Assembly: GCA_019347795.1 (NCBI GenBank)
Contig: JAHWKS010000431.1
Coordinates: 1 to 5,702, forward strand
Direction: 5' to 3'
Length of the DNA: 5,702 nt
Origin: Planctomycetota bacterium
GTDB taxonomy: Bacteria; Planctomycetota; Planctomycetia; Pirellulales; Pirellulaceae
The notes beneath the pieces were generated by a model that was not told the DNA's origin, made no database searches, and saw nothing but the letters and a program-made list of their open reading frames with translations. Made by a program: the position numbers and the translations under genes. Shown here in pieces: positions 1 through 5,702 of this stretch (positions are counted from its first letter, which is position 1; the number at the start of each line of letters is the position of its first letter).

Positions 1-2039
1 GCAGCAGCGACTTGATCTCTGCGAAGAATTCTTGAGCCGGCCCGTGAACGGTTACCGCGCCGCCCGAAACGCTGCCAATACTGTTGCTCGTCCAACGTAG
101 GCGGCGGCAAATACGCGTCAAACCCGGCCCGGTAAAGGCCGATTTCCAGCGGATTATCGAGCGTGCCGGCCGCCACGTAGGGGGCGGCCAGGTGCAGGTC
201 CGCCGCCGACTCGGCCCGGGCCAGGGATGCATCGTCCGAAAGCACCCGAGCCTCGATGAAGATCAAAATCTCGGTCTTGGCGCGCGTCACGCTCTTGGCC
301 CGAAACATGGCGCCCACCAAGGGGAGGTCGCCCAGGACGGGAACCTTGGACTCCGCCTCGACATCGCTCTCGGCCAAGAGTCCCGCCATGACCAACCCCG
401 TGCCGTTTTTGATTTGCAGGACATTGCCGATCGCCCGCACATCGTTTTCAGCATTGGCCACTGCCAAAAAGTCAGCGTCTTCCATGGAAATGTCACCCGG
501 CGGCGTGCCATCGGTGGTAGTCGAGAATCGGGCCAGCACCTCCAGGTCGATCGTGCAATCTTCCGGGCGCCATCGACAACGGTCCCCATCGCAGCCTTCG
601 ATCATATGAAAGAAGTCGATATTGAACGTCTCGTCGGTTTCCATTCGCTGGCAGATATAGTTGCGAAGTTCGGTCCGCGAGTACTGGTTCACAATTTCCA
701 GGACTTGCTGTTTGATTTCCAGGGGAACCAGCCCGCCCTGCCTGGCGTACGGACGCCAGGTCTCGGCGAGGACCGCCTTCGGGTCCTTCGTGGGTTGCTC
801 CGCGGCCGTTTTCTTTTTTTCTTCCTCTTTCTTGGCGCCCTCTCCCGGTTGCGTCGGCGGCGGGACGTACGCCGTGTAAACGAAGCCTTCGTCCAGAAGG
901 AATTGAATGAGCGTATTCCAGTTGAGGATCTCGGAATCGACGATCGCGGCATCGCCTCGTCCTATGCCGAACGCGGTATAGTTAACGATGCGCGGCGTGA
1001 CGCGAAGGTAGGTTCCCACGTGCTTGTAAAAGTAATAGTTCTGCATATTATCCGTCGTGGTCGAGCGGACCGTCCCCAGCGTAAAGGCCTGCTTCGATCC
1101 CGCCACAAACTCGACCCCCTCGCCGTTGGTGGTGACCAACTCCGGCGCCGTAATCACGTCGGCTTCCAGTTCGGTCGCCAGCAAGCTGGCGACCCAGTTC
1201 AGATGCTCGCTGGTCAGATTGACTAAGGCGCCGGCCCCGGCGGGAACGGGGCCCATGTTGCTCAGGTTCATCGCCGAGTTCGGGAGATTGATCAGTCCCG
1301 AAGTCGTGGATGAATTGAATCGGCTCACGCCCGTCAAGTTGCGCCCATCCTGGTTGATGTTGGGCGAGAGCGGATCCGCCCCCATGAACTCGCTCGCCAG
1401 CCCCGGCCGGTTTCGGATGTAATCCAGCGTCGAGGCCACCGCGAGGCTGTCGTTCCGCACTACCTCCACCACGCGGATTTTGATTTGGATGAGCGGCTGG
1501 TGGGGAATGTTCGCGGGAACGCTCGTATCGCCCAAACCGGGAGCAAAAACGGGTGAACTAGGGGTGGAAAGGGGGAGCAGAGACGCCGTATCGAATGCCG
1601 TGGCCTGCTGCATCGCAGAGGACACGATGGCCCCTGACGCACCGCCTTGAGCTTGCGGCACAATCATCGCGGCCTGATTGTTCTTTAGGTCACGATACGA
1701 TTGTTGGACTCGATCGAACTCCTGTTGGATTTGATTGTACTCCAGGCGTAATCGCTCCTGTTCGAAGGGCGTCAGGCGGAGGGTGGGGGCGCCGCTGAAC
1801 GGGGCCGGAAGCCCCGGCTCGCGAACCGACGGAAAAACGAAATAGGGGTACCCGGTGCCCGGCTCGGGATTGGTGGGCAGAGTCTTGCCGTACCGCTGAA
1901 TGCCTTGAATCGTGCCCGCATCCGGGTCGGTCATGAGCTGAGATCTATACGGATTTCCACCGCCGCGGATCGGTTGGGCTTCGAGGGAGTGGGCGCAAAG
2001 CACAATCATGGCCGCGAGCGCAAAGGCGGAATTCTTCAC
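1..2039 (-). CDS. Secretin-domain outer-membrane channel protein (GspD/PilQ-like superfamily), 3' end outside window
   Basis: A frame on the minus strand stays open for 679 codons and runs off the left edge. The GTG start at 2039 is chosen because GAGGTG lies 5 bases upstream and because it gives a Sec signal peptide: Lys2, then a hydrophobic stretch (AFALAAMIVLCA), with likely cleavage near residues 20-22. Residues 88-120 form a Gln/Glu/Arg-rich, coiled-coil-like segment. The secretin core begins near residue 182 (LIQIKIRVVEV). It continues with residues 280-350 (LLATELEADVITAPELVTTN, then VGTYLRVTPRI) and ends with the diagnostic residues 566-597 (VPVLGDLPLVGAMFR, TEILIFIEARV). Secretins form ring-shaped outer-membrane channels in type II/III secretion, pilus and related systems. 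No clear N0-N3 periplasmic domains are visible, and an insertion of about 140 residues splits the core. The last 60 bases read better in another frame. The family is clear; the exact secretion system is not. Confidence 0.9.
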   Translation of the reverse strand, partial: MKNSAFALAAMIVLCAHSLEAQPIRGGGNPYRSQLMTDPDAGTIQGIQRYGKTLPTNPEPGTGYPYFVFPSVREPGLPAPFSGAPTLRLTPFEQERLRLEYNQIQQEFDRVQQSYRDLKNNQAAMIVPQAQGGASGAIVSSAMQQATAFDTASLLPLSTPSSPVFAPGLGDTSVPANIPHQPLIQIKIRVVEVVRNDSLAVASTLDYIRNRPGLASEFMGADPLSPNINQDGRNLTGVSRFNSSTTSGLINLPNSAMNLSNMGPVPAGAGALVNLTSEHLNWVASLLATELEADVITAPELVTTNGEGVEFVAGSKQAFTLGTVRSTTTDNMQNYYFYKHVGTYLRVTPRIVNYTAFGIGRGDAAIVDSEILNWNTLIQFLLDEGFVYTAYVPPPTQPGEGAKKEEEKKKTAAEQPTKDPKAVLAETWRPYARQGGLVPLEIKQQVLEIVNQYSRTELRNYICQRMETDETFNIDFFHMIEGCDGDRCRWRPEDCTIDLEVLARFSTTTDGTPPGDISMEDADFLAVANAENDVRAIGNVLQIKNGTGLVMAGLLAESDVEAESKVPVLGDLPLVGAMFRAKSVTRAKTEILIFIEARVLSDDASLARAESAADLHLAAPYVAAGTLDNPLEIGLYRAGFDAYLPPPTLDEQQYWQRFGRRGNRSRAGSRILRRDQVAA

Positions 2040-2044
2040 AAAGA

Positions 2045-2050
2045 CACCTC
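2045..2050 (-). promoter_or_regulatory. Ribosome binding site of the secretin gene
   Basis: GAGGTG on the minus strand, 5 bases before the GTG at 2039. It decides the start: the in-frame ATG at 2009 lies inside the signal peptide, would remove its positively charged end and lacks a comparable site. Confidence 0.7.
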
Positions 2051-2063
2051 GAGCGGCGCAATC

Positions 2064-2081
2064 GATCAATTCAATTGGATC
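2064..2081. repeat. Short imperfect AT-rich palindrome in the secretin leader
   Basis: GATCAATT and AATTGGATC flank a single C and are inverted copies apart from one extra G. The palindrome sits 25-42 bases upstream of the secretin start, between the candidate promoter and the ribosome binding site. It could be an operator or a weak stem, but a palindrome this short in AT-rich leader DNA may be chance. Confidence 0.25.
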
Positions 2082-2170
2082 ACTTCAACCGCTATTTTCA
2101 TCGGCCTCACAGTGATTACATGCCAGCGGCGGTCGTTCTGTCCCGCAAAATCCTCTAAGTTCCCTCACTT

Positions 2171-2200
2171 ATTGCAGTTGGACTTTCAGCGCGCTGTCAA
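2171..2200 (-). promoter_or_regulatory. Candidate sigma70-type promoter for the secretin gene
   Basis: On the minus strand a perfect TTGACA (2200-2195) is followed after 18 bases by TGCAAT (2176-2171), which matches four of the six -10 consensus bases. It lies about 130 bases upstream of the GTG in the 244-base gap between the divergent secretin and propeller genes. I see no RNA gene in that gap. Planctomycete promoters often deviate from the consensus, so this is only a candidate. Confidence 0.35.
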
Positions 2201-2283
2201 AGTCACCCCCATCGATTCGGTCCAACAGAGAACGCCACATAAGAGTAAGCGTTCGCTCCTTCCATGCTTGGCTCGGCGGTTAG

Positions 2284-3337
2284 GTTGTGGAAGTGTTTTG
2301 TTCTCACACACATCTAGGATCCACGCCCAGAGTCCGCGTCCCAGCGCCCGACCTGTCCGACGACGGATCGAATGTCATCTAGACCTATGGCGACGATGGC
2401 GACCTTCGGATCGTCGTCGGCAATCGGGAGCTGGGGCCGTTCGCCGTCGTGCGGGCCCCAGGACTTTCGCCTGATGGCAAGCGATGGATTGCCGGCTACC
2501 AGACGAAGGACGACTTGAAATGGCATCCGGAAACTGAAGCCGGGAATACGGGTCCCTATCCGTCCGTCAGGGTGACGACGTTTCAAGGCGCGGATTCGCT
2601 GGCGGCGATCGGACACAGCGACGGAACTCCTCGGTCATCATCAACGGCAAAACCCTTGGTCCCTACTCGGAGTTTCACCTGTACGACCCAAATATCGGCG
2701 GCAAGCTCGATCGCACGACCAACAATAGTTGGGCGGCCTATGGCCTCAAGACCGGCCAGCAAGTCGAGGTCTTTGACACCGGGGCACATGTCGCGACGAC
2801 CGGATCGTTCGATGCCTTTTCGCTGTTGCGAACCAAGGCAGGTCATTGGAGCGGGCTGGGTAGACTGGGAGACAAACGGTTCATCGTCGAAGACGGGCGC
2901 AAATCGGATTCCTTCGGACCATTCAAGGTGATGTGGAATCACGTGCGATCGGCCGACGCGGGCCGCATGGCGGTGCTCATTCAAGACGAAGACGATAGGA
3001 ACTTCGTTGTGATGCGCGACAAGTCGCTGGGCCCTTACGCCGATCGCCCGTTCGACTTCACCTTTTCGCCCGACGGAAGCCAGTGGGCTTTTCGAGTCAA
3101 GGCGGCAGGCGACAGTTATCGCGTGGTTCACAGCCAAGGAGAGTCGCCCCAATACCTCGAGAGCGGTCCCGAGATCCAGCATGCGATGGCTTTCGCCATT
3201 CCCCGACTACGGCATATCAGCCCGGCCACAGAGCTAACTCCTCGGGACTATGTCTATCCGGCAACAAAGACGGAAACGTCTGCCTATACGGCGTCTCCCT
3301 ACGCAATGGGAGCGGGAGAGCGGATTCGATTACGTGA
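2284..3337 (+). pseudogene. Broken beta-propeller repeat protein (WD40/TolB-like, Gly-Pro-Tyr/Phe repeats)
   Basis: Repeat units carry a G-P-[YF]-like signature, with the Gly codons at 2434, 2551, 2658, 2802 (degenerate, GSF), 2916, 3030 and 3165 (degenerate, GPE). That spacing is about 36-48 codons. Two units keep the SPDG turn (2467-2478 and 3066-3077) typical of WD40/TolB-like propeller blades. Such proteins are usually binding scaffolds, often exported; no partner can be inferred here. The frame is broken. TAG at 2380-2382 interrupts SDDGSNVI and TYGDDGD, probably replacing a Tyr codon. One base is missing near 2623-2625, moving the reading to another frame at NSSVIINGKTLGPY. Near 3190-3260 the frame probably changes again, towards SGNKDGNVCLYGVS, which ends at TGA 3335-3337. 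No ribosome binding site or signal peptide is seen, so the 5' end may be missing and the true boundary is uncertain. The 3' end abuts the IS remnant. Confidence 0.7.
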
Positions 3338-3339
3338 CA

Positions 3340-3587
3340 GGCTCTTTTGCGTTTGGACGCCATTTGACGCAAGCCGGAGATGACGCCGCCCACGTCCCCC
3401 TGAAGAATTCGCAGCAAGCGGTCCCGAGCAAATGCTTCCCGGTGCTCCCCGGAGGCATGAAAGACCTTAGCCGCCCGCCAGACGTATTGAGCCACCCAGA
3501 ATATCGACGGTGCGATCCGCGGGCGCCGATTCCAGGCAGACGTCGGCCGCTTCCCAGAGGCTCAGTTGTCCGTCCATCAAGCGCACC
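3340..3587 (-). pseudogene. ISKra4-family transposase, internal fragment
   Basis: The fragment begins with VRLMDGQLSLWEAADV and continues through TVDIL. After a frameshift near 3495 it goes on as VAQYVWRAAKVFHASGEHRE, then AFARDRLLRILQGDVGGVIS and GLRQMASKRK. This run (a DGQ-SLW segment, then VDIL, YVWRAAKVFH and RDRLLRIL-G-V) matches what I know of ISKra4-like transposases, in which a Tyr-Trp-like region precedes a conserved Arg/Leu-rich helix. Similarity stops at about 3340, so the C-terminal third is missing. At its upstream side it is fused without a stop to the IS4-like fragment. The family assignment is from memory of conserved motifs, not from a search. Confidence 0.6.
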
Positions 3588-4007
3588 ATCGTCACCGTAC
3601 AGCCGTCCCCCATGATCACGCGATGTCCTAACCACAGCCAACGGTCGGGCGCCTGGTTGTCAATCGACTTTCCCGTTTCCGTGACCAGATCGTGCATCGC
3701 TTGTTCATCGAGCTTGTCACGAGCGATGCAGTAAGCTCCCGTTTCGGAGGACGGCGCCGAACGACCGTTGGCCAACCGAAAGGCGATCAGCTTGGTGACC
3801 GGCGACTACGCAACCGTGATCGGCGCTGAGCACTTGCGAGAGGAACGTCCAGACAGTGACAGCTGTCGTGTAGATGCGTGCCGAATCGAGTTTTGCGGTT
3901 GCACTGCCGAAGGTCGATGCGATAGTCTCTTCCGAGATGAGCGAGGCGAAGAAGAGTTGGTTGTCACGTCGCGCATCAGCGATCCGTCGCCGAAAGGAAT
4001 CGAACAT
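3588..4007 (-). pseudogene. IS4-family transposase, N-terminal fragment, frameshifted
   Basis: The ATG at 4007 has a strong AAGGAGG 8 bases upstream. The first 69 residues run from MFDSFRRRIADARRDNQ through FFASLISEETI, IYTTAVTVWTFLSQVLSAD and HGCVVA, a typical IS4-type N-terminus. One extra base near 3800 shifts the frame. The sequence then resumes as VTKLIAFRLANGR and SSETGAYCIARDKL, followed by WLWLGHRVIMGDGCTVTM. The Asp codon at 3607-3605 is at the expected first catalytic Asp (DG-TV-M). The usual continuation, PDTPxNQ, is absent. Instead the frame passes directly into ISKra4-like sequence. The remaining catalytic residues are lost, so the gene is dead. Confidence 0.75.
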
Positions 4008-4015
4008 TGGGAGGG

Positions 4016-4022
4016 CCTCCTT
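4016..4022 (-). promoter_or_regulatory. Surviving ribosome binding site of the IS4-like transposase
   Basis: AAGGAGG on the minus strand, 8 bases before the ATG at 4007. It favours this ATG over the in-frame ATG at 4043 and shows that the 5' end of the element has decayed little. Confidence 0.6.
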
Positions 4023-4257
4023 GCCTGTCTTTGAGAGTTGCAAGCTCCAAAGACTTCACAGGGAAGGCCTGGGGTGTTCAGTCTGTAGCGATCAGAGCGG
4101 GTGGAGTTGTACCTAGTTTTGTTCCGCGGGGTGGCGTGGGAAAGGCTTCTTTGCGTTGCGAGTGTATCGTGGCGCCGAGGTGGATTTGTTGCCAGGTTGC
4201 CAGGGCGGGTCCGGAAATGGTCGCCAAGGCCGTTTGGAGGCCGTCGAGCGTGAGGCG

Positions 4258-4612
4258 GCCGAACCAAGGGACAGTCCGCGACATCGCGGAGTACGACGCG
4301 GCGACCGGCGACATAACGATCGCGAACCACCACCAGTACAACGCGTTCGGCGCGATCACGTCGGAAACCGCCGGCGCCGCTGATTTCCTTTAGGCCTACA
4401 CCGGCCGCGAATGGGACCCCGACGCCGAACTCTACTACTACCGCGCTCGGTGGTACGATCCATTCGTTGGCCGTTTTATTAGCGAGGATCCGATCGGTTT
4501 TCGAGCGGGAGATGGGAATCTGAGTAGATACGTTAGCAATAGTCCCTCGAACCTACTTGACCCCAGCGGCCTGCAATCTGGTACAGCCCCTAGACCGCGG
4601 TGCGGAGGCTAA
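4258..4612 (+). pseudogene. Rhs/YD-repeat protein, core-domain remnant
   Basis: From about 4262 the frame reads NQGTVRDIAEYDAATGD, then HHQYNAFGAITSE. After a TAG stop (4391-4393) it continues in the same frame with AYTGREWDPDAELYYYRARW, YDPFVGRFISEDPIGF, and finally NSPSNLLDPSGL. These are the standard motifs of the Rhs repeat-associated core that precedes a variable C-terminal tip. Rhs proteins are very large, and their tips are often toxins delivered to neighbouring cells. Only about 118 codons remain: everything upstream is missing at the junction with the IS remnant. The frame ends at TAA 4610-4612, soon after DPSGL. The stop at 4391 replaces what is normally an aromatic residue before AYTGRE. 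Confidence 0.85.
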
Positions 4613-4889
4613 GTGGCCCTCCTTGCAGGAGATGGAAGAGGCCGAAGCGTCGACCACCGCGCAGGAGGCCGCCGTGGCGGAAATCACGGATCGACTCCAG
4701 CGCACCGAGGCTGAGCATCGGCTCAACATGGAGCATCTCCTCCGCTTCGGCGTGCGGGCGAACGAACGAAAGGAGCTACGCCGCGTTCTGGACGAGGTCG
4801 CCGCGCACGGCGGGCTGTCGCTGAACGAGGCGGCGAACTTTGCTCGCGCACAGAGTCAAGCGGGAGCTGCCCGGATCGCTTTTAGGTAA
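4557..4889 (+). CDS. Unrecognised charged helical protein or former Rhs C-terminal tail
   Basis: From about 4600 this frame has strong third-position GC and a protein-like composition. It is rich in Glu, Ala, Arg and Leu, for example LQEMEEAEASTTAQEAAVAE, then ITDRLQRTEAEHRLNMEHLL and ERKELRRVLDEVAAHGGLSL, which suggests long helices or a coiled coil. It has no convincing start. The TTG at 4557 lacks a ribosome binding site and its first codons overlap the Rhs DPSGL region in another frame. The ATG at 4632 has AGGAG directly against it, too close to work well. The simplest reading is that this is the end of a longer protein, either the Rhs tail after a frameshift near 4600 or a truncated neighbour. 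I do not recognise a family. It ends at TAA 4887-4889, overlapping the converging gene. Confidence 0.5.
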   Translation: MTPAACNLVQPLDRGAEAKWPSLQEMEEAEASTTAQEAAVAEITDRLQRTEAEHRLNMEHLLRFGVRANERKELRRVLDEVAAHGGLSLNEAANFARAQSQAGAARIAFR

Positions 4890-5702
4890 ACGGATCATTC
4901 TCCGCCGCCTGCTGCTGCCGTCGATCGGACGGCTGTAGCGGCGCATCGACAGAGGCCGGAGCCTCAGGAAGCGCGCCGGATGCGTCGAGGATGACCGGCG
5001 GCTCACCGAGGATTCGCTCTCGAAGAATTTCCTCCTCCTGCTTGACGCTGGCCGCAGAGCGAAAAAACTCCGACTCGAAGTTCTCCGCGACAAGCTCTTC
5101 GACGGCCCGCTCAATGGCCGGACCCTCGGGGATTCGGTGCTGCTCAATCGCGATGTCGTAGAGCCTAGGGTCGTCCTTGAACTTGCCGAACGCCTCGCCG
5201 GCCCGCTTACTGCGGATGCGCTTGGCCCAGTCGACCCGTTGCTCGTCGAAGCTGAAGTACGTGCGGCTGGAGATTTCGTAAAAATCTTCGTGAATGGGGA
5301 CGAGCGTTTCACTCCGCCCCTCCGTCGCGCTCTCCGACGTGGATGATTTCTTGGATCGGCCTTTCGTCTCGTTGCGCGTCCTTCCCGTCGATTCGGTCGG
5401 TGACGGGTCGCCAAGGCGCTGCGCGCGACTATCGCTGGCGCCGGAAGCGCTGCTTTCCGATACGTCCTCGCCGCGCATGGTCGAACTCGCGTTGGATAAA
5501 TTGTGCACCCACTCCCGATGATGGCCGGCGATCCGTTGCCGCAAGCTCTGCAGCTCTTCCTTCAACCGCTTCGGATCGTACGTGAGCGTTGCCAACTCGT
5601 GAGCAATCCGATCCGCATCGTCGGCGTCGTTCGCGAACATCAGACGGGACCTCGCCTGCCAAATCAGGCCGTTCAGGTCGATTTCTCCCCGTTCGAGCTG
5701 GG
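4882..5702 (-). CDS. C-terminal part of a probable VirD4/TraG-like (TraM-recognition) coupling ATPase
   Basis: The frame is open from the right edge to TAA at 4884-4882, giving 272 residues. The true start lies outside the window. The ATG at 5640 is internal, because the upstream codons also read as good protein (DLNGLIWQARSRLMFANDAD). Residues about 15-60 (LMFANDADDADRIAHELATL, then TYDPKRLKEELQSLRQRIAG) resemble the end of the ATPase domain of coupling-type proteins. A Ser/Thr/Arg-rich, probably disordered linker follows (about 73-130), then SETLVPIHEDFYEISSRTYF and SFDEQRVDWAKRIRSKR. This order (Ser-rich linker, ETLVPI, then a DEQR helix) fits TraM-recognition proteins as I remember them. 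The last 40 residues are Pro/Ala/Gln-rich. These ATPases link DNA or protein substrates to a type IV secretion channel. Walker motifs would lie upstream and cannot be checked, so the call is moderate. Confidence 0.5.
   Translation of the reverse strand, partial: QLERGEIDLNGLIWQARSRLMFANDADDADRIAHELATLTYDPKRLKEELQSLRQRIAGHHREWVHNLSNASSTMRGEDVSESSASGASDSRAQRLGDPSPTESTGRTRNETKGRSKKSSTSESATEGRSETLVPIHEDFYEISSRTYFSFDEQRVDWAKRIRSKRAGEAFGKFKDDPRLYDIAIEQHRIPEGPAIERAVEELVAENFESEFFRSAASVKQEEEILRERILGEPPVILDASGALPEAPASVDAPLQPSDRRQQQAAENDPFT

Larger units (their letters stand above)
3340..4257 (-). mobile_element. Degenerate composite IS remnant (IS4-like plus ISKra4-like)
   Basis: Two transposase fragments in the same orientation lie end to end between the propeller pseudogene and the Rhs remnant. 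The outer limits are estimates: about 3340, where transposase similarity stops, and about 4257, just before the Rhs frame becomes recognisable. Positions 4008-4257 hold no convincing gene on either strand and are probably the 5' non-coding end of the IS4-like element. I found no terminal inverted repeats or target duplications, as expected if both elements lost their far ends. The element cannot be mobile by itself. Confidence 0.6.

Noticed and set aside
84..1226. Plus-strand open frame of 380 codons, Arg-rich
   Set aside because: It lies antisense to the secretin core, whose motifs, signal peptide and ribosome binding site are clear. It carries no family motif, and its length is explained by the codon bias of the opposite strand.
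1905..2474. Plus-strand open frame of 189 codons crossing the secretin start and the propeller start
   Set aside because: It spans the secretin 5' end, the intergenic gap and the propeller region with no consistent composition. The propeller motifs are in a different frame.
2583..3182. Minus-strand open frame of 199 codons
   Set aside because: It is antisense to the propeller repeats. The plus strand holds the repeated GPY and SPDG motifs, which settles the coding strand.
3806..4333. Minus-strand open frame of 175 codons
   Set aside because: It overlaps both the IS4-like fragment and the Rhs remnant in the wrong frame and reads as low-complexity Arg/Pro/Ser-rich sequence.
4776..5414. Minus-strand open frame of 212 codons, Arg/Ser-rich
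   Set aside because: It is a shadow frame of the coupling-protein-like gene. The other minus frame has better composition and recognisable motifs.
1..5702. CRISPR arrays, tRNA or rRNA genes, riboswitches, strong intrinsic terminators
   Set aside because: I looked for regularly spaced direct repeats, cloverleaf-like arms and GC-rich stems followed by T-runs in the non-coding gaps and saw none that were convincing.

Overview
The window looks like bacterial chromosome of a GC-rich organism, most likely a member of the Planctomycetota. I infer this from the style of the secretin-like gene, the types of insertion-sequence remnants, and the mix of Rhs and propeller genes. No rRNA or marker gene is present to prove it. 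The two intact-looking genes run off the window edges, and the roughly 2.6 kb between them is mostly broken genes and insertion-sequence (IS) debris.

Layout. 1-2039 (minus): a long secretin-domain gene with a GTG start, a clear ribosome binding site and a signal peptide; its 3' end lies beyond the left edge, and its last 60 bases appear to be frameshifted. 2040-2283: a divergent non-coding gap with one candidate promoter for the secretin. 2284-3337 (plus): a beta-propeller pseudogene built from about seven repeats carrying Gly-Pro-Tyr/Phe, broken by a nonsense codon, a one-base deletion and probably a third lesion. 3340-4007 (minus): a chimeric transposase remnant in which an IS4-like N-terminal piece is joined to an ISKra4-like middle piece, with two frameshifts. 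4008-4257: a non-coding stretch, probably the 5' end of the IS4-like element. 4258-4612 (plus): the core end of an Rhs/YD-repeat gene with an in-frame stop. 4557-4889 (plus): a helical, unrecognised C-terminal reading frame that may be the former Rhs tail. 4882-5702 (minus): the C-terminal 272 residues of a protein resembling VirD4/TraG-like conjugative coupling ATPases; its stop overlaps that of the preceding frame by 8 bases.

How the parts relate. I see no operon linking them. The secretin would form an outer-membrane channel and the coupling protein an inner-membrane DNA/protein transfer motor, but they belong to different systems. The middle reads as a scar where mobile elements, an Rhs remnant and a decayed propeller gene have been joined. 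The strongest oddities are the in-frame fusion of two unrelated transposase families, a cysteine-bearing insertion of roughly 140 residues inside the secretin core, and single-base lesions across the middle of the window. These lesions could be real decay or uncorrected sequencing errors. I did not find convincing evidence of a wholly new system.
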